From Branchiostoma floridae (Eukaryota > Chordata > Leptocardii > Amphioxiformes > Branchiostomatidae), in the NCBI RefSeq assembly GCF_000003815.2, contig NC_049995.1, forward strand, positions 6,741,755 to 6,805,754: 64,000 bases of DNA. Direction: 5' to 3'. Shown in pieces: positions 37,801 through 53,300 of the stretch (position 1 is the stretch's first letter; every line of letters begins with the position of its first letter). The notes under the pieces are model-generated. The model was not told the DNA's origin and searched no databases. It saw nothing but the letters and a program-made list of their open reading frames with translations. Position numbers and translations under genes: made by a program.

Positions 37801-40800
37801 TGGACTGAAGTGGGGTGTCCATGTTAACAAAATAACAACCAAAGCTAAACAGACACTGGGAGTAATCAAACGCAACTTGTGGGCATGCCCAGCCAGGGTA
37901 AAATCACTTGCATACACGTCACTGGTAAGACCAAATCTTGAATATGCTGCAACAGTATGGGATCCGTATACAAAGAAAGACAAAGATAAACTGGAAAGGG
38001 TACAGAACCAAGCTGCCAGATTCTGTACAAACAACTACAGCAGAGATGCTAGTGTTACCAAAATGAAAACAGATCTGCAGTGGACATCACTTGAAGACAG
38101 GAGGAAAATGTCCAGACTTTGTATGATGTACAAAATGACCAATAAACTGGTGGACGTACCGACTGATAAGTATCTAACACCAGCTCAAAAACGAACTAGA
38201 AACAGTCATGCTTTCAAGTACCAGAGTTACCAACCTAGGATTGATGTGTTCAAAAATTCCTATTTCCCCAGAACTATTGTAGAGTGGAATATGTTATCAC
38301 CAAGCACAGTAGGGGCGTCTTCTCTGGATAGTTTCAGAGAACACTTGCATATAGATGTGCAAAAGTTAGGTGTGATGAGTCGTTCAGTGTAATATAACCA
38401 GCTGCTGCCGCGCCGCGTGCCTGCGAAGCTGGTGTGTTACGCCGAAGGGCGGTTATACCGGCTATATAGATACAGATACAGATACAGATTTATTCGTGCT
38501 ACTACTTGAGGGCATTAAGGACCCGTAACGCTAGTTCACCTTTATCCGTGGGCTAACCTATATCCGTTGTATTTAACAGGGTATTTGGGAATGTCATGTC
38601 TAGTTTAAAGATTGATTTTTTTCCAAATATTACGGTTTAAAAATATCGTCCGTCTATTTGCCATCCCCAATTCCATCTGCTATCATAAACAACGAATATA
38701 GGTTACCCCGCGGAAAAAAAGGTGAGGTAACCAGTGGGGTACTGCCAGTATGTAAATTTTGCTCTTTTAACCTTTGTGAAACATTGTGCCTTGAGGGCAC
38801 ACACAGGTACCCGCGTGTTGTCTAAAACTGTGACCTTTTAAACTGTGAGTGTGACCTCAGTGGAACAGTGTACAGTAAAACACAACACCTCTCGCGTACC
38901 GGTGCGATCAGAAACTCACAATCGTCGAACAATTGTAGATCGTAGCACGATTTGGATACGTTTCAAGCAGGCAGTGTGACAAAAGTAAGTTCCAACAACA
39001 GACAAGGATGCGAGACAACATTTTAGGTAACAATACACAGCGCTAGCTGTGTTTCTTTATCCAATTTGCGTCGTAACACACGTTGTGTGGTATCTAACAG
39101 TACACCTTATTTGGTGCATTACATGGTGCTACGTTTAGTAGATTTCGTCATCATATTGCGATATACTACGTCAAGTAATATTCGTTTTATTTTTCATCTG
39201 GGATGAAATATCAGTTAGATTTGCAATACGATCGTTTAGAATGTAGAATGCTCAATCGTTGTCACGTCCAAAAAATTCTCTGCAACTCCCTATGCATTAT
39301 AAATAACTACAAATAAGTATCATGTTTTTTTGTCATATCGTAACGCAGCACAACTTAGGTTTGGGTAATTATCTAATGGTGTGTATTGGTGAACGGTTTA
39401 CTGTAAAAGGTGAAACTTTCACGATGGTTTTCTGTTCTCTGTTTGTGATCTCTTCACCGCGAGCCAAAGCGATAATTTTTTTCTTCCGTCTACTGTCCAC
39501 CTACCGACTTATAACCACCACAAATACTCCATTTCTCCCTACTATGAAATTAAGCCACCGCATATATTTCCTCTTTTACAGTACCATTGCTGCAGAGACA
39601 CCTTACGGTTGACCCGAGCACTGCAACAATGGCCGCCGGCAGCTGTTCCGTCTAGTAACCCCACTCCACCGGGAGGCCGGGTGCCGTTTCTAGGATGTAA
39701 TCGATCCATTCTGTCGACCGCCATGCATGTGTTAAGCCTACCTCGACCGGCATAATTACCGAACACATAACCGCGTATCTTTTAAACGTTTTCTAAGCTT
39801 CAAACGACGGAAAATTCATCGTGAAATCCACACCAGGCCCTCTGTCCTCAAAGGTAGGTCGCCCCTCTATTTTAAGGCGTGGGTCGAATTTATATCAGTG
39901 CTGCAAAATTGCCTCCTAATGTAAATTCATTACAGGGTGAACTGTGCACTTATGCCTTGGTACCAAAAGGCCGCTACCTTTGTGCATTATGCCTTTGTAT
40001 TGGTGAAATACTAAATATTCCATAGGTACCGCATACAAGGTTGCTTTTGGTCGCCTCTTTGTCGAATTGAATCGCATGCCATGTGTCCCTTTGTCCTGGC
40101 TGACATGAATGAAGATGACAACTGCACATGATTTAGAGGCCTGACGACAAAAAGCGATGGCCTTTATCACGCCCTGTTATATAATTCGGCAATGGCGATT
40201 GTTTGATGGATTGCATTTGGTCGGCTGTCCAAACCACACGGACCTAATATTCCCGGCAATTCTATTATATACCCTAGCGGTAATTCTATCACAAGCGTTA
40301 GCGCATAAGCACTATAATAACGTGTAAGGGAGGTGTGTGTGTGGATTTAACGGTACGTACAATTAACGTACATTTGTGTATATTGCATAAAGCATGGTAG
40401 CGTGGGTTTAGAATATTGCTGACATAGTAAAAAAAATTGGCCCCGTTTCTGATCATATGCTGGCGTGTCCAATTCTTTATGATAATGATGGACATATCGT
40501 ATCAGGACGAGGCAGGCGTTTTGCATCTTATTGATTTTAAATTCTTTATTTCTGTTATAAGATACGATCAAAACTGCTCAAGACGACCACTTAGGAAGAT
40601 AATAAAAATATCTGTTCTTTGTGGACTGTGGACACTTTAGACAGGACTCTTAATGCTTGAGTCAATGGGGGGGGGGGGGTATGTAAGGGACAACCAAAAG
40701 GGACGGTGATCACATTGGTCAGGTACGTAGTCCTTATTTATACATGTAGGTGATCCCTTGTATAGAACTAACTGTATCTTTTCCTGACATGTATAATACT

Positions 40801-43800
40801 CATATAGCGTAAAATACAGTTCGAACGCATGGCTGTTGTATTTCGAAAAACCTTAGACAATATGAATACATTATTCAACACGTACATAAAAAATGTATAT
40901 TATTCAAACATTTCGGACCTATAAAACTATGGTGTTATATATCTGTTGACATAGATGTGCATCGCAGGATTTACTCGTATCAGCTAACGCGAGAACGCGT
41001 TGAGCAGAAATATATTCATTGTGTGTACGAAAAGCCTGTAACTAAAGGTACGGCCAAAGCAAGTCAATTTCATGGATGGCATCATGTTGATCATTGCATG
41101 ATTTCGATTTAACATTTGTGAACCTCTCTAGAGAAAAATAGTGACGATGACCCCATAAAATGAATTATAAAATGCCGAAAATTGAGAAATATGTCCTTTG
41201 TTATTCATGATTATAGCTAGCTAGTGTGGTAACCTTGAGTGTAGCTACTAACTTGCTATGTCATTCCAGTCTACCACATGTACACTAGTATCATATTTGT
41301 GCACTTCTTGAATAGACATCTAGAAGACTTGTTGGCTATGATGCCGCGTTTTGTCGTTTTAATATTGTTACTTGTCTCTATTTCAAACATTTTTATATAG
41401 TAATTTTTCTTCGTTCTTTGGCTCTCGTGCTAGATACCAGGGTTTAATTGAATGGAGGGGGTGGGGTCCACAGAATTTACATGCTGTGGCCTAGGTTACA
41501 ATAGCCCGGTGCTATACCAGCTGCCTTTCATTGTTCGTGTTAATCGATTGCGGGCGTGGTCCTACGGCCTGAGAAAAGCAATGTTGTGTTTCCTATAACA
41601 TCCTGACAAAAATAGGGTCGATAGGTAGATATTATCTTTTTTTATTCTTCCGGTTTCTTTCTCTTTCTTTCCGTTTTTTCAACTCGACCAAAGGGACCCA
41701 GAAAGGACTGTTTAAGAGATTGAATTTAAAAACGAAATGCATCATGACGCTTCTACTTTCATATCTTTTGTATCATATTTTAATTTTACATTGCACAAGA
41801 ACAATTTTATTTTGCAACAGAAGTTAGGGGAACGCATTGGAAAACGAAATTACAAGATTGCACTCGAAATGTCCCTTTCTAATTGTCGACCCCCAAGAAG
41901 GCTGGGGTCGGCATGTTTTTGCTTAGGTCGGGTAAATCAAATAAAAGCTCCTTGTTTAACCAGAAAAAAATATTTTGTCCCGAGCCTAAGGTCAGGGAAC
42001 GCTATCAACCCCATGCACTGGATATGCTAATTCAGGTCGCTTTCATACATCTATGAATAAGACATAATTCGCACTATATGTTTCTAGGTGACAGTGTCAA
42101 CGGAAAGAGAAAAAAATTCAAGATTAGATCTAGACTTGGTGGTACGCAATATACTCCTAACTACTGTGACCTATTTTTATCATATTAGACTCTCTCTCTC
42201 TCTCTCTTTATATCATCTGACTGTCCATTAATTCATGTACCTTTTAATCTATCTTTATACATATTTAGCTATCATATCTACCTATCTGTACTTTTATCTT
42301 TCTACTTATTTATCTATAGTGTCCAACGCCATATCTGTCTATTTGTCTCTCTGAATTTAATAATAATATCCTCTTATCTTTCTATCCATCTATGAATCTA
42401 TCAACAATCTATCTATCTATCTACCTCGATATATTTCTAATATTGTATTACTATCTGGGATGTCTCAACTGGTAGCAGCATCATAGTTGAGCTCCTTGTC
42501 GCAATTAGTTTGAAACTTTGAGACCCCGGTTTGATCCTGGATAGAGCTGTTTTTTTATCTATGCTGTGTCCAATACCCCATCATTAACAGCTGTGCTGAA
42601 CTTAATAACATTATTACAATACAGCACGCTGGCGAGTAGCGGTGAGGTGGGCATTTACTTTTCGTTTACAGTTCTGTAAGTCTCTGGTATCTACAATGTC
42701 CTGTGGGAGGCAGTTCCATGCTTTACGGTAGCTGGAAGAAATTTTAAAGTTCTTTTGTGACAGGAGGAGGTTGACTTGACAGGTTCTAGGGCTGCACTGT
42801 GCTGTTGACAGACGTGTTTCTCGGCGGTGTACGTAGGGCTCAGGTGGTAGGTCGTTCAGCAGTGTTGGTGCGTCTCGGTGGTACATCCGGTGTAGGAGTG
42901 AGAGGGCCCCAACATTTCTCCGCTGTTCTATAAGGGCTGCTTCCCGACTTTCGGAAGGGTTCGACGTAAAATGGGGGTCCCATTTTCGAGGAGGTATCTC
43001 GAGCACGTGAGAGAGAATGGACTAGAAACTAGAAACTCTGTGTCTCTTCCCAGCGTCCCTTTCAGACGTATGAGAGCGCTAGATCTAATTGTTTTCCTGT
43101 GCACCTTTATCCGTGTGGTACCCTATATCCGTTGTATATAGAAACATTGTATTTGGGGATCGTTAAGTCGATGGAAGGTTGTTTCACATTGCAATATTTT
43201 GAAACGTTTGACATTTCAAACCCACATCGTTGCAGGAAATATCTAAATACCCAGTTTTTTTACAACAACGAATCTAGGTTACCCATGGATTAAAGTGAAC
43301 TAGCGTTAAAACTCTGCACCGCCGGTCGGTAGAACTTCTTTTCCCGACATTCATAGAGAGCCTTTGCCCATGTTACCGTGAATGAGCGATCTCCCCCTCC
43401 CAAAACAATAAACAATGTAATAGCATTTATTGCATATTCATGCCCTATCGGGCTAAGTACATGCATATACTATATATAGATACAAAAGTCCGCAATACAG
43501 TACACATGGTTTCTAAGACTAATCTAAAACATGGGTTCTAAAACTATTCTAATACATTTGTTCGGCTTCTTATCTTGTTTCTTAGTAATGTTAAAAATGT
43601 AGTTGAGATGTGTTTGTATAATGTCGTTTGATCAAAACTCATTTTTCAACACTGGACAAATATTTAAAGTGAGGGAACTTTCCTATGATATGGCTAAAAA
43701 GAATATTTCTTTCGTTACTATTTAAACTACAATCTGATAAAATGTGGGATTCATCCTCGACCTTGTTCACGTTACAGAACAATATAGACAATAAAAAAAA

Positions 43801-46800
43801 CCGGACGGTAGCGCGTTTTCAAAGGTATCAGAAAGAGGCTCCGAAATCCGTTTGTACTATTTATCTATACTCGATGTGTATACTGTTCTGTTCACTGAAA
43901 ATCGGGAAAGTTATCAACTGTTCCCGACAGAATTGCTTGCCCACAGCACTTATTGATCTAGCCTGAGACCACATTAAATACTTTGTTGTTTTCCGTCACT
44001 TTCTAACGCATACAAGGAATTAAGTTAACTATAAATATCATCAGATATAGAGGTTATTGAAAATGAAGGGGTTATTGAAAATAACATACGATCAAACGCA
44101 AATGTTCTGACCACATAAAATAACAGGATATATATAACGTTACTTTATTGTAATTGTGAGAGTCAAAGTTGAAAGAACTATAGTATAGTATTTATGTGTG
44201 CTAGAATAGGTGATGTTCGTGTATGTGAATTTTAATGGCCAGAAAATCAATAAGCGTATCTGGGTTTTCTGATTTAAGGCCACAGCAAGTATATTTTATG
44301 GATGACATCCTCTGCAGACTGCAAAAATAGTGCGATAGGGCGAAAAAAAAAACAAGATTGGTACAAAAAAACAAGATTGGTACATTTTCAAATTAGACAC
44401 CATGAACGTTGTAACAAGAATAAAAGCCAACAAGGCATTCATCCCTAGCCCTGTATTTAAGACATGTGCATGCACGGGTGTTGTAAAAGTGACGCTAGTG
44501 TGGTAGACTGGTGTCACTAACAAAGTTGCTAACTACACTCATGGCTTCTGAATTGGTGCCATTGTTACAACTATCCAACTAGTTTCACTTCTACAACTTA
44601 CTACAGTCCTGGGTACCTCACAATTTCCCTTTTACAAGTAATTATTGGGCTACAACACAACATATTTGTTCATTTCGGTAATTTTTCATCACGTTGACCA
44701 TCTCCAAAGAAGAAAAAAATCTTGTTTTTTTCTGAAATCAGGCAAAAATTAATGAGCGCGCGGATGTCATCCATAAAATTTACTTGCTGTGGCCTAACAT
44801 TTATTTGCTGTCGGCTAAAACTACGCCCGGTGCATATTTTCATAGTCTCTTGCCTTTCACCAGGGGAGTTGCATTCCTAACCAATAACTTACCGTATTTT
44901 TTGCAAAATTCTACAACCCACAAGCCCTAAGAATAGCGACGAAAAGCTGATAGGCATCGAAATGTAATCAGGGGCCAACAATAATAGTTGTGTAAAAAAA
45001 ACTACTGTATCCTATGTTCTCTCGTACCAACCTGTTCAATTTTTTCACGAATGTCCTTATTAGTTAAAATGAAGATGATTCAGTCTATACTTCTGAATAA
45101 TTATCAAATTTTGATTAGACGTCTCGAACGGTGTCCACCGTTCTTCATCAGTGAATTGAAAATGAAGTTGTACAAAGTTTGCGGAACAAAGAATAATTCT
45201 TATGTTCAAAATAAACAGAACAGGTAACGGTTATGGTGTTCTAAAATAAACAGCACAGGTAACAATTTGGTACCTAGTACCTGTTTTGTTTATTTTTAGT
45301 TTGTTTGGTACCTATTACCTGTTTTGTTTATTTAGAACATAAGGATTATTCTTTGTTCCACAAATTTAGTACAACTTCTTTTTCAATTTGATAATTATCC
45401 AGAAGTATAGACTGAATCATCTTCAATTTATTGTATCCTGGATGATTAATCTTCACAAACGTCCTCATTTGTTGCACAGTTAAAACGTCATGGCTGTGGA
45501 GCTGTTTCATTGGCTGATCGTGGGCGGCGCCTTCGCCGTCTCGTTCCCAATCTTCACCATCCTCACGCCTGCCATCTTCAGGCGTCTCGTTCCCGGGTTC
45601 GATCAACTCAACCCGAGAAAAGACTTTCTCATCAAAGATGCGTAAGTATGATTAAAATATTCGCCAAAAAGTAGTTACTCAAGCTACTGGATATGGTTTC
45701 GAAAACGGTCAGACGTGTCAACTGCTATCCAGTAGTTTTCGTCAGTGACACTGAATAGATAGTTATGCTGGAGAGGGTTTTCTATTCTAGGTGTGAATTG
45801 ATATGTAAAGAAGATCTAGTTGAAGAATAGGTTTATCCTAACTATGAATAAATATGCAAAAATGAGTGGAAGGCAATTTTTAAAGGTCCAAAGGCTACAA
45901 AGGTAAGACAAGTTTACATATCAATTCACAGATAGGATACTTATATAAACGTATATCCTCATATACCCTTTATACATAGATGGCAAGATAATAAGAGACA
46001 AGAGGCCACGATAATACAATCTTTATTGACACAACAAAAGTACAGCGACTTTCGTAAGGTCTACATGTATAACAACTACTTACAGTACAACTAAACACAT
46101 ATATATGGATATCTATAGGTATGGATACATCAACATAAAGGGTCTAGCATGTCATTTACACTATTGGTTCTACGGTATAAACAATCGTGGATATATTTGC
46201 CTACTTGTACACAATGTGGATTATCGCCTCCCAGAATGTACTTGAATTTATCTATCGAACAGAGAGTAGCAAAGTCTTTAGAGCAAGTGGAAAGTAATGT
46301 GAACAGCTCTGTGCGTTTATCATCATATCGAGAACAATTAACAGTGCGGTCAAACAGCACGGTTTAATCAGGCTATAAATATTGATAACCAATTAACAAG
46401 ATTGGCGGACGTGCTGTTTCATTAGGTTGCTCCCAGTGGGAAAAGTTAATGATGCCATCTTATAGATCAAATCAGCTTGCTCCTCCGTTATTTTGTCCCA
46501 CTCTTATATTCGCCTACATAGATCAATATCTTCGTACTTCATTCCGAGACCAAATCATCCATACATAACATGATATAACACATTAAATGTTACCAGTAAT
46601 TATGCCATCTTATAGATCTAGTTGTCTTGCTCCTTCGTTATTATATTATGTTCGACTCCTATATTCACCTTCATAGATCAATATCTTTGTACTATATTCC
46701 GAGACCAAATCATTCATTCAAAACGACAATATTACACATAAAATGTTACCGGTAATTATGCCATCTCATAGATCAAATCAGCTTGCTCCTTCGATATTTT

Positions 46801-49800
46801 GTCCGACTCCTATATTTGCCTTCATAGATCAATATCTTTGTACTATATTCCGAGACCAAATCATTCATTCAAAACGACAATATTACACATAAAATGTTAC
46901 CAGTAGTTATGCCATCTTATAGATGAAATTAGCTTGCTTCTTCGTTATGTCCAAATCCTACTATACCTACATAGATCAATATCTTTGTAGTATATTTCAA
47001 AACCAAACCATTCATTCAAACCGATAATATAACACATATGCTGCTACCAGTCATGATGCCATCTTATAGACCAAATAAGCTTACTCCATCGTTATTTTGT
47101 CCCACTCTTATGTTCGCTTTCATAGATCAATATCTTTGTACTTCATTCCGAGACCAAAGCATCAATACATAACATGATATAACTCGTAATGTTACCAGTA
47201 ATATTTGACAATTCTAGATTTAGGACAATTTCTTTGTACCTTCTACACAAGAGAATATTGTAAGTCATATACTTTTATCGACAATATTTTGTAGTTCGTA
47301 GAAATGAAGGATAAATTTACCTTGTAGCGTTGTTGTTTCAAATTGATAGAATAAGATTTTTGTGACTTCTATCGATACTATTTGTAGTTCTTAGAAATGA
47401 AAGATAGATTTACCTTGCAGAGTTGTTGTTTGAAAGAATAATAAGATTCCTTGCTTTTACACAACCAAATGTTTTATATATTTTGCAATGTGAACCAGTC
47501 AGAATTACCCTGAGGATGTTGGCAAACGTTCGCAGAAACGTCGGTTAAAACGCCTGGTCACGAACAAAGAATACTGTAAATGCAGAAACTTTCGCCGTAC
47601 GGTGGTTTAATGTTCGCGGTTTTCGCAGTAGCCACTTCACCGCGAACTAAAAACTACCACGAACATTTTTTCGTGGCATTAAAGGACTACAGTGCATGGT
47701 GCTATCGCGGACTTAAACCCACCGCGAAAAGTCCTTTTCCCGCTACCGCGAAGTTAATTCCCGCAAACTTAAACTCAAATTTTACAGTATTGTTATTCAG
47801 AGACTTAACAACCTGATAAAACTGTTGGCTGTTTTTGTTTCACAGCTGTTACAAAAACTGACAAAAACGAACGGACACGAACTACATACCAGTTTTCAGT
47901 CTACCATGTGCTTTGAACAATGTATGTGTGATATAATATCTGTATACGATTGTGCGATTTTCAACAACGAAGAAATACAAAATTCTCTACAGCTTGACTT
48001 TGCCTTACCTTTGTTTCTATNNNNNNNNNNNNNNNNNNNNNNNNNNNNNNNNNNNNNNNNNNNNNNNNNNNNNNNNNNNNNNNNNNNNNNNNNNNNNNNN
48101 NNNNNNNNNNNNNNNNNNNNTATTTCCTATTGGACATCTAAAATTGTCCTCATTCATAGTTAGGGTATAAAAGTCCAGCTTTCTTCCAGATCATTTCAGT
48201 GTCACTGACGAAAGATACTGGATACTATCTAAAACGTCTGACCGTTCCAAAACCATATCCAGTTGCTTGAGTAACTGCTCTTTGGCATATCTTATTACCT
48301 GGATGTCTAATCTTCATCGACGGAAGTTTATTCATAAAGTTGTGCCGTTTCAGAGTGCTGTCAATCTGCCACGTGTTCGTCATGGCAACGCTGGCCTGGT
48401 ACGCCTGTCTCTGCACCGACCAAGTGCCTCATGACGTCATCTGGTACGTACAACAGTAACCTTACAGTCTATTTCTTAAAGCCTCGTTCTTATTGGTTAC
48501 TTTGTTTTAGTTTCATGTTTGAATCATAGATATATTGTACTGACTTAGCTAGATACTTTGTTTTAGCTTCATGTTTGAATCATAAGTATATTGTACTGAC
48601 TTAGCTAGATACTTTGTTTTAGCTTCATGTTTGAATCATAAATATATTGTACTGACTTAGCTAGATACTTTGTTTTAGCTTCATGTTTGAATCATAAATA
48701 TATTGTACTGACTTAGCTAGATACTTTGTTTTAGCTTCATGTTTGAATCATAAGTATATTGTACTGACTTAGCTAGATACTTTGTTTTAGCTTCATGTTC
48801 GAATCATAAATATATTGTACTGACTTAGCTAGATACTTTGTTTTAGCTTCATGTTCGAATCATAAATATATTGTACTGACGTAGCTAGATACTTTGTTTT
48901 AGCTTCATGTTTGAATCATAAATATATTGTACTGACTTAGCTAGATACTTTGTTTTAGCTTCATGTTTGAATCATAAGTATATTGTACTGACTTAGCTAG
49001 ATACTTTGTTTTAGCTTCATGTTCGAATCATAAATATATTGTACTGACTTAGCTAGATACTTTGTTTTAGCTTCATGTTTGAATCATAAATATATTGTAC
49101 TGACTTAGCTAGATACTTTGTTTTAGCTTCATGTTTGAATCATAAGTATATTGTACTGACTTAGCTAGATACTTTGTTTTAGCTTCATGTTTGAATCATA
49201 GGTATATTGTACTGATTTAGCTAGATACTTTGTTTTAGCTTCATGTTTGAATCATAAGTATATTGTACTGACTTAGCTAGATACTTTGTTTTAGCTTCAT
49301 GTTTGAATCATAAGTATATTGTACTGACTTAGCTAGATACTTTGTTTTAGCTTCATGTTTGAATCATAAGTATATTGTACTGACTTAGCTAGATACTTTG
49401 TTTTAGCTTCATGTTTGAATCATAGATATATTGTACTGATTTAGCTAGATACTTTGTTTTAGCTTCATGTTTGAATCATAGGTATATTGTACTGACTTAG
49501 CTACTAGTAGATACTTTGTTTAGCTTCATGTTTGAATCATAGGTGTATATTGTAATGATTTAGATAAAGTTTTAAGATAGTATTGGGCCGTGTGGAGTAA
49601 CAGCAGTGTGTTTGGCCCAGACGCCAGAGGTCCTGGGTCAAAATCCTGCCATGCTACCGATCATATGCTCTTAGGAAAGGCGTTGCCCACATCACCCAGG
49701 CTTTGGTTGGGGAGGTACCAGCTTGCGCAGTGGGAGAAGAGGGATGGGCTCCGCCTGCCAATACCATGCCATAGAGACATCAAATTACAATCTACTGCTC

Positions 49801-50349
49801 ATATGGCCTTGGGAATGCTGTTAAGGATTACATTTGCCTCTAGGATAGAATAATGTCCGACGTTAAAAATAATTTAAACATAAAACTGTGCTTCTTTTAC
49901 TTCAGGCACGAGTCATCACTGGTGAAGATCATGAACTCCCTCATGGTTGGATACTGCGCTGCTGGTGGGTTGATAGACGTTGATTTTAAACTTTTATGTC
50001 CATCACATAAAGACTTAAGACAAAATCTAAAACTACGCTGAACATCAGTTCTTTGTTACGCACATATATATATGGGGACATACTGTGACGGCAATAGTCT
50101 AGTGGTTATAGGATGTTGGGTTTCTACGTTAATATCAAAGACAGGACTCGATGTTGCGTTTAGAGGAAACGCACTTTACACGCCCTCTGACAGAATATAT
50201 AAAAATTGCAGTGTGAAAACATACTATTAGTTACACAGAAGGTGTGTGTTTTGTTGTGTGTGTTATGTGTGTCTGTGAAAAATAATTAGTTAAACAGAAG
50301 TTGTGTGTGTGTGGTTGTATGTGTGTGTGTTGTGTTTTGTTGTGTGTGT

Positions 50350-50386
<37 letters not shown>

Positions 50387-53300
50387 AAATAATTAAACAG
50401 AAGGTGTGTTTGTGTGTTTGTGTTGTGTTTTGTTGTGTGTGTTATGTGTGTATGTGTGTGTCATTGTAATTCTAAAAAGGCATTTAAATCAATGTTTGAT
50501 TAACACCTTGTGTGTCTGACATACAGTTTGTGTCCTTACTTTTCAGCCTGCCTGCTGATGATATGGTACCGAGTAGTGGACCAGGCCAGCTTCCTTCACC
50601 ATCTCGTGTCAACATACACTGCCTACATATCATTGGTAAGGTCATGACAGCTGTAGGAAAACAAGCTGACATGTTAGAGCTCTACCTCAGAGTAGAAATG
50701 AAACTTTTCTTCCTGTCTTTTTATATTATAAAAACGCATATTACTTGTATTTTAGTCTGGGACATAATTCAGCCCGGCCGAGGCATATATTCCACATGAT
50801 GTTGGACCAGTTTGGACGGCCATTTGAAAACATACGGGTCCAATGTCTATTTTGAACATTTGCTTGTGTTATGTGTAGACTACGAGTATACTTGTTGATT
50901 CAACGTGCCTTACTGTGGATACAATAATGAAATTAGCTAGTTTTTAAAAGTAAGAGATAAATAAGTTTCAGGGCTAAGTGGGAGAAATTTAAGCGGGCTA
51001 AGTGTGTTTTTTTTTTCTCTCGGTGCAGACGTACCCTTGTCTACATTACTACGCCAACATCTGTTACATGATGGAAATATCCGGACCTTTCGTCAACACT
51101 CGGTAAGTGTCGTGACTTTTCGTAGACTGCAGATGGTCAAATTGTAGAATTAAAAAAAAAAACGCAAATGGGTACAATTGTTGACAAATAAAGTCGACAT
51201 TTTCTTCTTACCTTTGATAATTGTACGGTATTTGAATCATTATATTATATGTGTGTCAAGTATAAAGGCGAAAGGGCTAACACTCTTCCCTGTGAAAGTA
51301 CTCTGCTACAGAAATAGCTAGGGAACTTGCTCCCTATATATGTGCCACTAGGAACTACAAGGAGAACAACAACATTAACAACGTACGCTGTGATGGACGA
51401 TGGAAAAAAGATGAGCGAAATCGTGTTATGCTACGGTCACAATTGCACCGATGCCCGTAGATATTGGAGCCCTGGTCGGTCTCCGAAGCCACGAAGTTGT
51501 CCCGGGGGACTGCTGGATATCGGTAGAGCGTGTGCCCCTCTCTTTCACGATTAAGTTTTGGCGTCTATTTGCCGGGTACAGGGTTGATTTTAATTGCGAA
51601 TTAAAAGAATCCGGGGCTCGACGTTGCGTATACCCCTTTCTTTCACTATTAGGTTTTGGCTTCTATTTTTCGGGTACAGGGTTGATTATGACTGCGAATT
51701 AAAAGAATCCAGGGACCCGACGTTGCGTATACCCCTTTCTTTAACTATTAGGTTTTGGCGACTATTTGCCGGGTACAGGATTGATTATAACTCCGAATTA
51801 AAAGAATCTAGGGGCCCGATCTTGCCGCTGGGTGTCCCAACTGGCCTCTTTGTCCTATTGTGACTGTAGCATTAGTGTGAAGACGCTCACGTGCTCATTC
51901 TCTCTCTCTCTCTCTGCAGAATGATTCTCAAGCAGCTAGGCGATCAAAATTCTCCCCTTTTTATTTGCAACGGACTCGCCATGGTTGTGACGTTCTTCTT
52001 CGGACGGGTGCTCTCAACCATCGTTGCCACCTACAACCTCATCAGGCTCATGGTGACGGACTCCCAGCAGTTCTTTCAACTTCCGGTACCCGTCCTGCTT
52101 TGCTACGTGGGCGGATGTGCCCTCTTCAACACCCTCAACTACTACTGGTTTTTCAAGATTTTGCGCGGTTTTGTCTCCTTCTTCAAGAAACGTCAAGTAT
52201 AGAACATCTTCAGCGTTCTTCACCAATGAGGACCAAACGGAGTCATAGTCAACCACCAACGAGGTTTTCCAATGGAATAACTGACACAATGATACGCAAT
52301 AACAGACGCTTGTTGCAAAAGATTAAAAATCAAGTTTGTACATATTTATTGTTTTTTTTAATACTTTACACCTTTGTCAAACTACTGTGCAATAACTTGA
52401 GCGTCTGCTGTAATAACTTGTATAATACGTTTTTTTTCTATTCACTTTTGGACAGACGAGGACTGTGTGGCACTGCACTTAAGTTAGTAATTTATTATTA
52501 ACAGTGCCAGATGTAATGTACATTTGATATGCAGCTAAAGATGAATCATTTATCATATATCATAATGATAATGTCATACTCAGTGTTATAACTGAAAAGC
52601 CTAATATCTATAAACACTAGTAATATCTGTTATTACCAGACATGAAAGCCCCATCGTTAGGAATGATAGCGTGCTGTATGCACAGGAGCCATGGAACGTG
52701 TTGTCTTGCCCATTGCATTTAAGAACTACCAACAGTAATGATACGTCATCGAAGACACCCAATGGACTCTGAGAACACAATCATCTAAGCGTTGTGTACT
52801 AAGGGTGGGTACCTGTGCGGTTCATCGATACAAAATCGATTTTCTTGTTGGACAGGTTCAGAAAAAACCCGGACCTGATCAAAAAATCAGTTGACCGGAT
52901 TTTGGACCAATTAGAAAATGGACGGCTTATACCGGCAGCTGTTGACGAGTTTGTGGGCTTACAGGTCCAGAGGTAAAAAGAGTGAAGTGCAGGAGAGTTG
53001 ATGGTCATTTTTACCAAGTTTCTACAGTCAGACGTGGTCTTAGTTAAGTTAAGTCCACGCCAGTGGAAGTCGGATACTCCACACAAAAAATCCTTCAAGG
53101 CAAAATGAGTATCGCCCATTCACAAGCTCTCACAGATAATTAGGTCTAGGTTCAGTTCCGTACCTGGACCTGATCCTCTGGACCTGGGCCGTACCTGTAC
53201 TTGGATTTTCTGTACCGGTACCCACCCCTGTTCTGTAGTCAAAGCGACGTTCATGATTTCTTACAATCCTGTACCTTGTAGCATCTCTTAAATGTACACC